DNA of 34,578 nt from Bacteroidales bacterium (lineage in GTDB: Bacteria > Bacteroidota > Bacteroidia > Bacteroidales > ML635J-15). Numbering within the stretch: the stretch's first letter is position 1; each line of letters starts with the position of its first letter. The stretch covers positions 11,717 to 46,294 of the forward strand of contig JAGOLH010000019.1 in NCBI GenBank assembly GCA_017994175.1. Direction: 5' to 3'. A model generated the notes under the pieces. It ran no database searches. It was not told the DNA's origin and saw only the letters and a list, made by a program, of their open reading frames with translations. The position numbers and the translations under genes are program-made. This document shows positions 16,639 to 25,382 of the stretch, in pieces.

Positions 16639-16721
16639 CTGAATTTTTGTAACTATCGCATTTCTCAATGACTTGTATTTTGTTATAATATATTTACTTT
16701 AGCGTTAAAATGCTTTGACCT

Positions 16722-17228
16722 ATGCTGAAAATCGGATTATTGAGCGATACGCACGGGTATGTAGAACCGGCGATTTACGAATTTTTCAGCGATGTCGACG
16801 AAATATGGCATGCCGGCGATATGGGAAATGTTTCTGTTGCCGATACTTTGAAAAGTTTTAAGCCATTCAAGGGAGTTTTTGGGAATTGCGACGGCTATGA
16901 TGTGCGTATTGAGTACCCTGGAAGTTTACGTTTTGTTGCAGAAGGACTGAGTGTGTGGATTACACATATAGGCGGGTACCCCGGCAAATATGATCCCCGT
17001 GTGAAACCGGAAATATTTTTAAACCCGCCACGCTTGTTTATTAGCGGCCATTCGCATATATTAAAAATAATGCCCGATAAAAAACTTTCGTTGTTGCACA
17101 TTAATCCTGGTGCAGCTGGGAACAGAGGTATCCACAAAGTGAAAACACTGTTGCGATTCCAGATTGACAATGCCACTATCAGAGAGCTGGAGATTATGGA
17201 AATAAAGCGGAGCAATTCAGATGGATGA
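16722..17228 (+). CDS. YfcE/MJ0936-family metallophosphoesterase
   Basis: 168 residues, a compact calcineurin-like phosphoesterase. Metal-binding motifs appear in order: GLLSDTHG (D and H), WHAGDMG (GD), GVFGNCDG (GNxD), WITHIGG (H), and FISGHSHI (GHxH). The C-terminal NPGAAGNRG is the family's signature end of the core. Members cleave phosphodiesters such as bis-pNPP or small cyclic phosphodiesters, depending on Mn2+ or other metals. The physiological substrate here is unknown. The gene is single, closed by the terminator at 17238-17273. Confidence 0.93.
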   Translation: MLKIGLLSDTHGYVEPAIYEFFSDVDEIWHAGDMGNVSVADTLKSFKPFKGVFGNCDGYDVRIEYPGSLRFVAEGLSVWITHIGGYPGKYDPRVKPEIFLNPPRLFISGHSHILKIMPDKKLSLLHINPGAAGNRGIHKVKTLLRFQIDNATIRELEIMEIKRSNSDG

Positions 17229-17237
17229 AACCCTGAT

Positions 17238-17273
17238 ATGAAAAATCCTGCATAAAAACGCAGGATTTTTCAT
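17238..17273. terminator. Bidirectional intrinsic terminator
   Basis: A perfect 14-bp stem (17238-17251 / 17260-17273) has an 8-nt A-rich loop, with CCTGC/GCAGG at the core and A and T tracts in the outer stem. It serves both the phosphoesterase gene (ends 17228) and convergent gcvP (ends 17296). Confidence 0.9.
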
Positions 17274-17295
17274 TTAATATATCTTATAGTCTTTG

Positions 17296-20160
17296 CTATT
17301 TCATATAGGTCTCTATTGGTTCGCAGGTACAAACCAGGTTTCTATCGCCGAAACCATTATCGATTTTTGCAACATATGGCCAGAATTTGTTCTCTTTAAT
17401 CCATTCCAATGGGAATGCAGCTTGCTGTCTACTATAAGGGTGATTCCATTCATCTGAGGTACATTCAACCTGGGTATGCGGTGAATTCTTAACAGGATTG
17501 TCAATTTTATCGGCTTTCCCAGTATAAATATCTTCTAGTTCGGCCAGAATCGATTTCATGGTTTCAATAAAACGGTCGAGCTCCTGTTTGCTTTCGCTTT
17601 CAGTGGGTTCAACCATCAAAGTTTCGTGTACCGGAAACGATAGGGTGGGTGCATGGAAACCGTAATCCATGAGCCTGTGAGCGATGTCAGCAGCTTCAAC
17701 ACCATATCTTTCTTTGAAATTGTGGCAATCGAGTATCATTTCATGAGCACATCTGCCGGTTTCACCGGTGAAAAGGACCTTGTAGTATCCCGTTAATGAT
17801 GATGCAATGTAATTCGCATTTAAAATTGCCATTTCAGTAGCTTTCTTTAAACCAGCTGTACCCATCATCCTGATATAGGCGTATGTGATTGCAAGCACTC
17901 CGGCACTGCCGTATGGTGCCGATGCAACTGCATGGATACCTTTTGCTCCCCCAGTTTTCATCATAACATGGTTTGGGAGAAAATCGACCAGGTGACTGGC
18001 AACGCCAATCGGCCCAACTCCGGGACCACCACCGCCATGGGGAATAGCAAAGGTTTTATGCAAATTCAGATGACAAACGTCAGCACCAATAAATCCAGGG
18101 TTCGTAAGTCCAACCTGAGCGTTCATATTGGCACCATCCATATATACCTGACCTCCGTTTTTATGCACGATGTCAATCATTTCCAGAATACGACTCTCAA
18201 AAACACCATGTGTGGAAGGATAAGTAATCATTATTGCAGCAAGCTTGTCTTTATGTTGCTCTGCTTTCAGGCTAAGATCATCCACGTCGATATTCCCTTT
18301 ATCGTCGCAGTTAACCACAACAACTTCCATTCCTGCCATTACAGCACTGGCAGGGTTTGTGCCATGTGCTGAGGCTGGTATTAAACAAATGTTACGATAA
18401 GCCTGATTGTTGTTCTTATGATATTCCCTGATAACCATAAGTCCGGTATGCTCTCCGGCAGCACCCGAATTGGGCATCAGGCTGATGCTTGCGAATCCGG
18501 TTATGGCAGCCAGATCTTTTTCAAGTTCTTCAATCATTTGCTTGTACCCTTTCCACTGGTCGGCGGGAGCAAATGGGTGGATGTTACAAAAACTGTCCCA
18601 GCTCAACGGAAGCATCGAGGTTGCAGGATTGAGTTTCATTGTACAGGAACCCAGAGGTATCATGCTGTGATTAAGGGCAATATCTCTTCGCTCCAGCTTT
18701 TTAATATACCGCATCATTTCAGTTTCGGAATGATAGCTGTTGAATACTTGCTGTTGTAGAAAATCACTCTTTCGGGAAAATTTTAACTCGAAAGCTTTTT
18801 TGTTTTCGATGCATGTTACTGCTGTAAAAGGTTTGTTGTTTGCTTTTGCAAATATGTGCAGTAATGTATTTACCTCATCCACCGTTACTACCTCATCAGT
18901 GCTAATTGACAATGTCTTTTCGTTAATGTAGAACAGGTTTATGTTCTTGTCATTGGCAAGAACCTGAATGTCGCACGATTTAATGCCTTCAGGAAGGGTA
19001 ATATGTAGAGTGTCGAAGAAGTTCTTGTTGTTTACCTTGTACCCTAAGTTATTCAAGCCGTTTGCAATAATTGATGCAGCAGAATGAATGCGGCCGGCTA
19101 TTTCTTTTAAGCCTTCCGGGCCATGATAAATGGCGTACATTCCCGACATGGTTGCCAGCAATGCCTGTGCGGTGCATATATTCGAAGTGGCTTTTTCGCG
19201 TTTAATGTGTTGCTCGCGGGTTTGCAGTGCCATTCTTAATGCGCGGTTTCCAAATTTATCAATAGAAACGCCAATAATTCTTCCCGGCATTTTTCTTTTG
19301 TAATCGTCTCTTGTCGCCAGAAATCCGGCATGAGGCCCTCCGAAATACATGGGTAGCCCAAAACGCTGTGTACAACCGGTAACAATATCAGCCCCCCATT
19401 CACTTGGAGGTGCCAGTAACACCATCGACATTAAATCGACAACAGCAGTAACCAAGATCTCATGCTGGTGCGCTTTTTCGGTAAAAGCACTGTAGTCGCA
19501 AATTTCACCTGTTTCAGAAGGGTACTGAACAATAGCCCCAAACATTTTGTCGCTGAACTGAACGGTTTCAAAATCACCAATTACCAATTCAACACCTATG
19601 GGTTCCGAGCGTAGCTTTAGCGTATCAATCGTTTGAGGGAATAAACTTTTATCGACAAACAAAACATTCCTGCCTTCTTTAGAAGCCTGCCTTGAGCGAA
19701 GCTCCAGCATCATACTCATAGCTTCAGCTGTTGACGTTGCTTCGTCGAGCAATGAGCAGTTCGAAATCTGCATTCCTGTGAGTTCTGTGATGAGAGTCTG
19801 AAAATTCAGTAAAGCCTCGAGCCTGCCTTGTGATATTTCAGCCTGATAAGGTGTATAGCTTGTGTACCAACCCGGATTTTCGAAAACATTTCGCTTGATA
19901 ACAGAAGGCATATCGCAACCATAATAACCCCTTCCTATGAAACTCCTGCAAATGCGGTTTTTAGATGCAATTTCCTGAATCACTTTTAAAAATTCATATT
20001 CACTTACCGGTTCGGGAAGTGAAATTTCTTCGGGCAGCCTGATAGATTTTGGAATTACCTGTTCAATAAGTTCTTCCATCGATTTTACACCAACTACCTT
20101 AAGCATTTCGGGTATTTCTGATTCCCGCGGACCCAGATGTCTTTTAACAAAGTTATTCAT
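17296..20160 (-). CDS. gcvP: Glycine dehydrogenase (aminomethyl-transferring), P-protein
   Basis: 954 residues, the fused (N- plus C-domain) P-protein of the glycine cleavage system. It decarboxylates glycine with PLP and passes the aminomethyl group to lipoyl-GcvH in the cytoplasm. The PLP lysine is Lys702 in NLHKTFAIPHGGGGPG. Other signatures are RHLGPRE at the start, FIGRGYYG, YTPYQAEISQGRLEALLNFQ, LLDEATSTAEAM, IPLGSCTMKLN and SAHGTNPASA. It stands alone; gcvT and gcvH are not in the window. It feeds 5,10-methylene-THF into the same folate pool used by fhs at the right edge. Confidence 0.97.
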   Translation of the reverse strand: MNNFVKRHLGPRESEIPEMLKVVGVKSMEELIEQVIPKSIRLPEEISLPEPVSEYEFLKVIQEIASKNRICRSFIGRGYYGCDMPSVIKRNVFENPGWYTSYTPYQAEISQGRLEALLNFQTLITELTGMQISNCSLLDEATSTAEAMSMMLELRSRQASKEGRNVLFVDKSLFPQTIDTLKLRSEPIGVELVIGDFETVQFSDKMFGAIVQYPSETGEICDYSAFTEKAHQHEILVTAVVDLMSMVLLAPPSEWGADIVTGCTQRFGLPMYFGGPHAGFLATRDDYKRKMPGRIIGVSIDKFGNRALRMALQTREQHIKREKATSNICTAQALLATMSGMYAIYHGPEGLKEIAGRIHSAASIIANGLNNLGYKVNNKNFFDTLHITLPEGIKSCDIQVLANDKNINLFYINEKTLSISTDEVVTVDEVNTLLHIFAKANNKPFTAVTCIENKKAFELKFSRKSDFLQQQVFNSYHSETEMMRYIKKLERRDIALNHSMIPLGSCTMKLNPATSMLPLSWDSFCNIHPFAPADQWKGYKQMIEELEKDLAAITGFASISLMPNSGAAGEHTGLMVIREYHKNNNQAYRNICLIPASAHGTNPASAVMAGMEVVVVNCDDKGNIDVDDLSLKAEQHKDKLAAIMITYPSTHGVFESRILEMIDIVHKNGGQVYMDGANMNAQVGLTNPGFIGADVCHLNLHKTFAIPHGGGGPGVGPIGVASHLVDFLPNHVMMKTGGAKGIHAVASAPYGSAGVLAITYAYIRMMGTAGLKKATEMAILNANYIASSLTGYYKVLFTGETGRCAHEMILDCHNFKERYGVEAADIAHRLMDYGFHAPTLSFPVHETLMVEPTESESKQELDRFIETMKSILAELEDIYTGKADKIDNPVKNSPHTQVECTSDEWNHPYSRQQAAFPLEWIKENKFWPYVAKIDNGFGDRNLVCTCEPIETYMK

Positions 20161-20198
20161 TGTATTATGATTATTGTTTGTGAAATATTTTTAATTAT

Positions 20199-20209
20199 GG
20201 GTAAAAATA
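20199..20209 (-). promoter_or_regulatory. Putative -7 box of gcvP (TATTTTTACCC)
   Basis: Read on the minus strand, TATTTTTA then CCC, 39 bp before the gcvP ATG. It matches the recurrent TAnnTTTACCC form. The -33 element is unclear. Confidence 0.35.
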
Positions 20210-20276
20210 AAAAATACTGCATCACATTATATTGTCATTTGTCAATATTTTGCTTTTTTTGTAATAAAATAGCAAT

Positions 20277-20891
20277 ATGAGAACTATAGCTTTTGTGTTT
20301 TTAATTGTGTTGCAGCTATCTCAGGCTGTTTATGCACAAAACAAAATATTTTTACTGAATGGGAAAAGTATTACAACCGATACGCTTAGCTATGATTTCC
20401 CGGCCAATATCATTTATTATAACAACCCGGACCGTCATAAAACGAAAATGATTGATGGTTCCGAAGTTTTTTCATTTGTTGATGCTCAGAATCGGGAAAC
20501 AGTTGTTTATACCCAAGCAGATAAAGAATCCCTAAGCATTGCCGAAATGAGAAGTGTAATGCAAGGTCAGGCTGTTGCATTGAATGAATACAATCCTATA
20601 TGGCCGTATCTGGCAGGGTTTGGTGTAGGGTGTGCCAGCATGTGCTTACCTGTTAACTCAATGGTTTCAATCACCATTCCTATTGGATACAATGTGGGTG
20701 CCGCATTTATGCGTCCATCCGGAAGCCATATCATGAAAAAGTACCCCGACCTGTATACCGATGATCTTTTTGTTTATGGTTATAAAGAACGCGGAGGAAA
20801 TAAAATTCTGAAAAGAAGTGTGATTGGCTCTGTTGCAGGAATTGCAGTGGGCTTCACAGGTATGTTTCTCATATCGACATTGTCGAAATAA
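20277..20891 (+). CDS. Exported protein with C-terminal membrane segments, unknown function
   Basis: 204 residues. The signal peptide ends near VYAQ (about residue 21). A small beta-rich soluble part (about 22-80) starts KIFLLNGKSITTDTLSY and contains a MIDGSEVFSF turn. Two hydrophobic Gly-rich stretches follow: about 107-143 (WPYLAGFGVGCASM...IPIGYNVGAAF) and about 180-200 (SVIGSVAGIAVGFTGMFLIS). This arrangement is common in uncharacterised Bacteroidota envelope proteins. I recognise no family. Divergent from gcvP with a 116-bp gap. Confidence 0.6.
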   Translation: MRTIAFVFLIVLQLSQAVYAQNKIFLLNGKSITTDTLSYDFPANIIYYNNPDRHKTKMIDGSEVFSFVDAQNRETVVYTQADKESLSIAEMRSVMQGQAVALNEYNPIWPYLAGFGVGCASMCLPVNSMVSITIPIGYNVGAAFMRPSGSHIMKKYPDLYTDDLFVYGYKERGGNKILKRSVIGSVAGIAVGFTGMFLISTLSK

Positions 20892-20931
20892 TCCGCTCTT
20901 CTCCCAATCCAATGTGCCTGTTTTTTACATT

Positions 20932-20998
20932 TTAACACTTGTTAACGTTCATTAACCAAGTTTAACGGAATTGCGAAATAGTTTAACCTATACTTAAC
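20932..20998 (+). promoter_or_regulatory. Helically phased array of six TTAAC direct repeats
   Basis: TTAAC occurs at 20932, 20942, 20952, 20962, 20983 and 20994. The spacings are 10, 10, 10, 21 and 11 bp, so all copies lie on one face of the DNA. A degenerate slot (TTGCG at 20971) fills the 21-bp gap. The array ends just before a promoter (-7 box at 21021-21028). Imperfect dyad CTTGTTAA...TTAACCAAG is nested at 20938-20960. This looks like binding sites for a cooperative regulator. Confidence 0.6.
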
Positions 20999-21028
20999 TG
21001 TATGGGGCTTTTGCAATACTTATTTTTG
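20998..21028 (+). promoter_or_regulatory. Bacteroidota-type promoter of the small secreted orphan
   Basis: A perfect TAnnTTTG box (TATTTTTG) is at 21021-21028. CTG at 20998-21000 sits in the -33 position with a 20-bp spacer, one base off TTG. Transcription would start near 21035, with the ATG at 21065. The weak -33 element next to the TTAAC array suggests an activator-dependent promoter. Confidence 0.6.
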
Positions 21029-21064
21029 TAGTAGTTAAATTATTGAAACCAAATAAAATCAGTC

Positions 21065-21448
21065 ATGAAAAAAATCATCGTAATAGCAATCGTTTTAGTG
21101 ATGACCGGAAGCGTTTCCCTAGCAGGTAACAACTTCGATTTTTCCAACAATCAAAACAGTAGTATCGAAAAAGCAGACGCATCATTAAAACCAGATGATT
21201 TACATACATCAGGCACAATAACCAGATTGCATGTTCCATGGGCTAAAAACGGCCTGGCAATTTCGGAAATGGTTATTTCTAAAGGCGATTATTGTTTGTA
21301 TCGGGTGGCATCGGACAACCTGATCAATATTCCCAGTTGCGAGCCCGTTGGAACACAGTATCATTACTTTGTTTATAAGAACGGGAGTTTCTTATTTACA
21401 GTCAATCAATGCAATAAATCAAACGTCTATCGTTTCTTCAGCGAATAG
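21065..21448 (+). CDS. Small secreted protein, unknown function
   Basis: 127 residues. The signal peptide (MKKIIVIAIVLVMTGSVSLA) is followed by a mature protein of about 107 residues. It has a disordered Asn/Ser-rich start (about 22-45) and a probably folded beta-rich part (WAKNGLAISEMVISKGDYCLYRVAS...). Three Cys are at about positions 77, 92 and 116. No lipobox, sorting domain or catalytic motif is seen, and I recognise no family. Its unusual regulatory region (20932-21028) suggests controlled expression. Convergent with yihY. Confidence 0.6.
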   Translation: MKKIIVIAIVLVMTGSVSLAGNNFDFSNNQNSSIEKADASLKPDDLHTSGTITRLHVPWAKNGLAISEMVISKGDYCLYRVASDNLINIPSCEPVGTQYHYFVYKNGSFLFTVNQCNKSNVYRFFSE

Positions 21449-21498
21449 TTATTTCTGGGTTTGCGATATTGTTATGTATTGATAGCTTGAGAACTGGA

Positions 21499-22437
21499 CT
21501 ATTTCTTTTTAATTGGCTTCCGTTTTGAAGTATCACTTTGCTGAACGCTGGCATTTAGTTCAAATCCTATTATTAGGGCAAAAGCGGTAAGGTAAAGTAA
21601 AAGCATAACTACCATTACCGTACCTATAGAACCATATAATTTATTGTACTGGCCGAAGTTTTCGATATAATACGAAAAGCCAAGTGTTGCAAAAATCTGT
21701 ATTATCGTTGCAAGAGTTGCTCCGGGTGAAATAAACCGGAAACGGTTTCTGCGTGAGGGCCCAAGGTAGTAAAGAAACGATGTGGAAAAAAAGAACAGAG
21801 CGATTACAATTACCCATCTGATTACACTGATAAAAAAGTAAACCCATGCACTTTTTAAGAATTCAACGCTTAAAAGTGCTTTCATCAGTAAATCGCTGGC
21901 TGTAACAAGTACAATGGCAGAAGTAAGCAATACCGAAATTATTAATACCAGCATGATTGCAATGAACCGTCGATTTAGACCCGAACGGGTTTCAAGGCTG
22001 TGATATGTTGCGTTGAAAGCCTGAATGAGGGCGATGATGCCATTTGACGAGAAGAAAAGCATCATAATAACGCCAAGTGATAAGAGTTCTCCCCGTTGTT
22101 TTATTACCGTATCGGTTATGGTTGAGTTAAACAGTGTATTGGCCTCGTTCGGAAGAACATCATTGATAAATTGTAGTAGCTCAGTTTGAAAATTCTCGAT
22201 TGGAATGTAGGGTATAAGCGTAAAAAAGAAAATTATCAATGGAAAAATCGACAGAAAAATGTTAAAAGCAACCCCTGCAGCGCGCAGTCCGAGGTGGCCC
22301 TTCATTAATCCCGAAACGAAAAATGCGCCGACATCGTAGATGGGGTATCCGTCAAAACCCGGGAACGATCGCCTTTTTAGCCATGAAATCGGTTTTTGTA
22401 ATTTTCGTAGTAGTTTATTTTGATATGGAATTTTCAT
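21499..22437 (-). CDS. YihY/BrkB-family inner-membrane protein
   Basis: 312 residues with about six membrane helices. Family landmarks: GLRAAGVAFNIFLSIFPLIIFFFTLIPYIP near residue 50-80, the region around LPNEANTLFN, the NGIIALIQAFNATY motif, and the late GPSRRNRFRFISPGATLATI followed by YNKLYGSIGTVMVVMLLLYLTAFALIIGFELNA. Once annotated as 'RNase BN', the family has no proven ribonuclease activity; the function is unknown. Its ATG overlaps the nadC stop by one base (TAATG), implying translational coupling. Confidence 0.93.
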   Translation of the reverse strand: MKIPYQNKLLRKLQKPISWLKRRSFPGFDGYPIYDVGAFFVSGLMKGHLGLRAAGVAFNIFLSIFPLIIFFFTLIPYIPIENFQTELLQFINDVLPNEANTLFNSTITDTVIKQRGELLSLGVIMMLFFSSNGIIALIQAFNATYHSLETRSGLNRRFIAIMLVLIISVLLTSAIVLVTASDLLMKALLSVEFLKSAWVYFFISVIRWVIVIALFFFSTSFLYYLGPSRRNRFRFISPGATLATIIQIFATLGFSYYIENFGQYNKLYGSIGTVMVVMLLLYLTAFALIIGFELNASVQQSDTSKRKPIKKK

Positions 22438-23282
22438 TACAGCGCTTTCAGGCTTAAATCAAGGCTCTTGATATGATGCGTTAATGCACCAACTGAAATG
22501 AAGTCAACCCCGCAAGCTGCATAGCCGGCAATATTTTGGAGTGTAATGCCTCCTGAAGATTCTGTCTCATAGCGGCCGGCAATCTGTTCTACGGCAGTGG
22601 CTGTGTTTTCAATACTGAAATTATCCAGCATTATTCTGTCGACCCCTCCGTGATTAAGAACTTCTCCGAGCTCAACGAAGTTTCTGACTTCGATTTCGAT
22701 TTTCAGATACAAACTGTGAGCCCTCAGGTAATTATGAACATTTTCAATAGCCTGAACAATACCACCTGAAAAATCGACATGGTTATCTTTTATCATAATC
22801 ATATCGTACAACCCAATACGATGGTTTGTGCCCCCACCGATTTTGACGGCTTCTTTTTCAATAAGCCTTAGCCCGGGTGTTGTTTTACGAGTGTCAAGTA
22901 TTTGTGTGTTAAACGGTTTTACTGCATCAGCATACCGGCGTGTTTCGGTAGCAATACCGCTCATTCGCTGCATAAAATTCAGAACCGTTCTTTCTGCTGT
23001 GAGTAAAGATTTTTGAGAGCCTTCTGCAGTAAAAACAATGTCTCCCGTGTTTACTTGAGAGCCATCTTCGATAAAAGTGTTTACCCGGATAGCGGGGTTG
23101 GCAAATCGAAATACTTCTTTGGCAATGTTTACGCCAGCAATTATTCCCGGCTCTTTTACGAGTAAGTTGACTTTCCCAAAGGCATTGGAAGGTATGCACG
23201 CTTCAGAAGTGTGGTCGCCAGGACCAAGGTCTTCGGTGAATGCTCTTTTAATAAGTTGTAAAAGATAGGTTTTGCCAATCAT
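22437..23282 (-). CDS. nadC: Nicotinate-nucleotide pyrophosphorylase (carboxylating)
   Basis: 281 residues. Converts quinolinate and PRPP to nicotinate mononucleotide, CO2 and PPi in de novo NAD synthesis. Signatures: EDLGPGDHTSEA at the start, ERTVLNFMQRMSGIAT, LDTRKTTPGLRLIEKEAVKIGGGTNHR (PRPP/quinolinate-binding Arg and Lys residues), MIKDNHV, and IMLDNFS with the C-terminal GVDFISVGALTH. Length is typical. The start ATG overlaps the upstream DUF4783 stop (ATGA), and its stop overlaps the yihY start, so three genes form a tight operon. Confidence 0.97.
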   Translation of the reverse strand: MIGKTYLLQLIKRAFTEDLGPGDHTSEACIPSNAFGKVNLLVKEPGIIAGVNIAKEVFRFANPAIRVNTFIEDGSQVNTGDIVFTAEGSQKSLLTAERTVLNFMQRMSGIATETRRYADAVKPFNTQILDTRKTTPGLRLIEKEAVKIGGGTNHRIGLYDMIMIKDNHVDFSGGIVQAIENVHNYLRAHSLYLKIEIEVRNFVELGEVLNHGGVDRIMLDNFSIENTATAVEQIAGRYETESSGGITLQNIAGYAACGVDFISVGALTHHIKSLDLSLKAL

Positions 23283-23680
23283 TCTTCTTCAATTCGAAGT
23301 TGATGAATTAATGTTTGGGCTCCTTTTTGCCTAACCAGAAAATATACCCTGAAGTTCCCCTTTTCGGTTTCAAGGGTCCCAATGGCATATTGGGCTTCTT
23401 CTTTCCCACCCTGATGAAGCAATGTAAAATTTTTGGCTTTGTATTTTGTAAAGAAGTCTTTCAAAATCTGCACAGCCTGTTGTTTGCTGTAAACATCTTC
23501 CTTATCGAGCACAACCAACTCGAGCGATGTGTTGAAGTATTTTGACAATTCATCGACATTGCCAACTTTCATTGCCTGAAAAATCTTCAGAGGAATATCA
23601 AGTATCGGAAATGCCTGTGAAGCCTGCGATGTTAGAAAGAACAGTGAACAAAATAAAAACGATGCTCTGATAATTTTCAT
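23279..23680 (-). CDS. DUF4783 family secreted protein
   Basis: 133 residues from the ATG at 23680 (MKIIRASFLF). An in-frame ATG nine codons upstream would add non-signal sequence. The signal peptide ends near SQA. The mature part resembles an NTF2-like cone fold: IFQAMKVGNVDELSKYFN, then SLELVVLDKEDVYSKQQAVQILKDFF, then a strand pair ending in YFLVRQKGAQTLIHQLRIEEE. This is the DUF4783 pattern of Bacteroidota. Its function is unknown. It is the first gene of the operon with nadC and yihY, overlapping nadC by 4 bp. Confidence 0.82.
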   Translation of the reverse strand: MKIIRASFLFCSLFFLTSQASQAFPILDIPLKIFQAMKVGNVDELSKYFNTSLELVVLDKEDVYSKQQAVQILKDFFTKYKAKNFTLLHQGGKEEAQYAIGTLETEKGNFRVYFLVRQKGAQTLIHQLRIEEE

Positions 23681-23778
23681 ACGTAAAAATTTACAAAAAA
23701 CTTGCAAATATCAAACCAAAAATCAATAGTTGGCAATATACAAATAAAAAACTAATTTCAAGGATTATTTTTATTGCG

Positions 23779-24249
23779 ATGAAGCTTACGCTCATACTGA
23801 CAGGAAAAACTGATGCAGGCTATCTGACGGAAGGTACCGAATTGTATTTTAAAAGGATATCTCGATACATCGATTTTAAACTTATTATAATTCCGGAGAT
23901 TAAATCAAAAAAAACGAATGTCACTGAATTGAAAAGTGCAGAAGGAGTTCAGATATTGAAAAACATCGGAAGCGACGATTATGTTGTGTTACTCGATGAA
24001 AACGGCATTGAATTGAGGTCGGTGGAATTTGCTGGTTATCTGAATAAAAAAATGGTTGCAGGTTGCCGTAACCTGTGCTTTATTATCGGAGGACCGTACG
24101 GATTTTCGAAAAATGTATATGCAGCCGCGAATGATAAAATTTCCCTGTCGAGGATGACGTTTTCGCACCAGTTGATACGACTGATTTTTGCGGAGCAGTT
24201 ATATCGTGCGTTTACCATTCTATCAAATGAACCGTATCATCATGAGTGA
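23779..24249 (+). CDS. rlmH: 23S rRNA (pseudouridine1915-N3)-methyltransferase
   Basis: 156 residues, SPOUT superfamily. Motifs: YVVLLDENGIELRSVEFA, the SAM-binding LCFIIGGPYGFSKNVY, ISLSRMTFSHQLIRLIFAEQLYRAF and the invariant C-terminal EPYHHE. It methylates pseudouridine 1915 in helix 69 of 23S rRNA on the assembled ribosome. Length is standard. The 3' end overlaps the end of the convergent kinase-like gene by 10 bp. Divergent from the DUF4783-nadC operon. Confidence 0.97.
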   Translation: MKLTLILTGKTDAGYLTEGTELYFKRISRYIDFKLIIIPEIKSKKTNVTELKSAEGVQILKNIGSDDYVVLLDENGIELRSVEFAGYLNKKMVAGCRNLCFIIGGPYGFSKNVYAAANDKISLSRMTFSHQLIRLIFAEQLYRAFTILSNEPYHHE

Positions 24250-25232
24250 AAATAATTCAGGGTGTTATCGAGAAATGCTTCGAAATCATCTTTCTTTCCT
24301 GATTCTAATACCATTTTGGCCGTTTTTGCCCATGCCTGAGTGTTTTCGCATGGATCAGCCATTTCAATTTCGGATAGTATGTCGTATATACGGGTAATTT
24401 TATAAAAATCGGTGTTTTTAAGAGCCTGAATTAGTGGTTCTGTTTTTTTCATTCCTGCCTTATCAAGCCGAATATTCTTGTTTTTTTCATCATTGTTGTC
24501 ATTTTCGCGTTTGTCAGCGTCAAACCCGCTGAACCTCGCTGAAAAGTTTGTTCTATCGCCGATGGAAAAAATGCGAAACGCTGCATTGTGAATGGCCATC
24601 ATATACTTGCAGGCAAGTAGTTTAATCGCAATGCTTCTTTCAAACCCCTGATTATTAAGCAATGCGTCACCGAAATTATCAAAATTGACAGCTTTATAAT
24701 ATTCGCCTGCATAAGAGTGAGGATGACTGATGTCAAGAGTCAAGAAGTTTTCGGATGCAGTAGTTTTTACCTCGAAAATGCTTTTCTCAGGGGCATATTT
24801 GGTAAATATACTCAGGATGTTCCAAAAGTATATTTTTAAAAGCTCTTCATCAGCAATTATTTTATCAATACCATCATGCTCAAAAGTGCATGTTTGATTT
24901 TTACCTGATGTAATCGGTTTGAATTCGCTTATAGTTTTTTCAAATAATTGTCCGGGATGAATAGCAGAGGGGAGTGCCCTAAGTTCGTTCTTTTCGTATA
25001 ATTTTACATATCTGATAGTATTTAGCATAGTGAGAATCTGTTTTCCTGAAAACTTCGAAAACTCCAGGCTTTCTTCGGCAGGGAGGCTATCGGGTGGGTA
25101 AACTACAAAAGTCAGGTGATTCATCAATTCATGGAACAGCATACTTTCGAATGCATCAAGCATTTTATCGGAACTCCTTTGCAGTAAATTCACCTCGTTT
25201 TGCGAATTATGTGGTTTTTCTTCACTATTCAT
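24240..25232 (-). CDS. Degenerate histidine-kinase-like signalling protein
   Basis: 330 residues, no signal peptide or membrane helix. Residues about 27-80 look like a dimerisation/phosphoacceptor helix pair: FESMLFHELMNHLTF, with His34 in an HELxN context. Residues about 115-240 follow the outline of an HATPase_c domain (DEELLKIYFWNILSIFTKYAP for the N-box, GFERSIAIKLLACKYMMAIHNAAFRIFS for the G2/GLGL helix). The key ATP-binding residues are not there: the second N-box Asn is Ile, no DxGxG is present (the place reads DISHPHSYAG), and GLGL is absent. A charged linker (DKRENDNNDEKNKN) leads to a helical C-terminal module of about 75 residues, like the tail seen in some hybrid kinases. It is divergent from a response regulator. 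Probable pseudokinase or phosphotransfer partner; moderate certainty. Confidence 0.6.
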   Translation of the reverse strand: MNSEEKPHNSQNEVNLLQRSSDKMLDAFESMLFHELMNHLTFVVYPPDSLPAEESLEFSKFSGKQILTMLNTIRYVKLYEKNELRALPSAIHPGQLFEKTISEFKPITSGKNQTCTFEHDGIDKIIADEELLKIYFWNILSIFTKYAPEKSIFEVKTTASENFLTLDISHPHSYAGEYYKAVNFDNFGDALLNNQGFERSIAIKLLACKYMMAIHNAAFRIFSIGDRTNFSARFSGFDADKRENDNNDEKNKNIRLDKAGMKKTEPLIQALKNTDFYKITRIYDILSEIEMADPCENTQAWAKTAKMVLESGKKDDFEAFLDNTLNYFHS

Positions 25233-25382
25233 AAGATGTATTGAGTTATCAAATTGGGAGTACTTTTAATAATAAATTGATTCTAGTATAAATATTATTG
25301 TTAATTATATAATAAATGTTATTTACAAAGGTTAATTTATTGTTTTTGTTTTTTAGTACATTAAAATGTTAAATATAATAAT

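Noticed and set aside
23766..23773. TATTTTTA box directly before rlmH
   Set aside because: It lies only 6 bp before the ATG, so transcription would start at or inside the start codon. A leaderless transcript cannot be supported.
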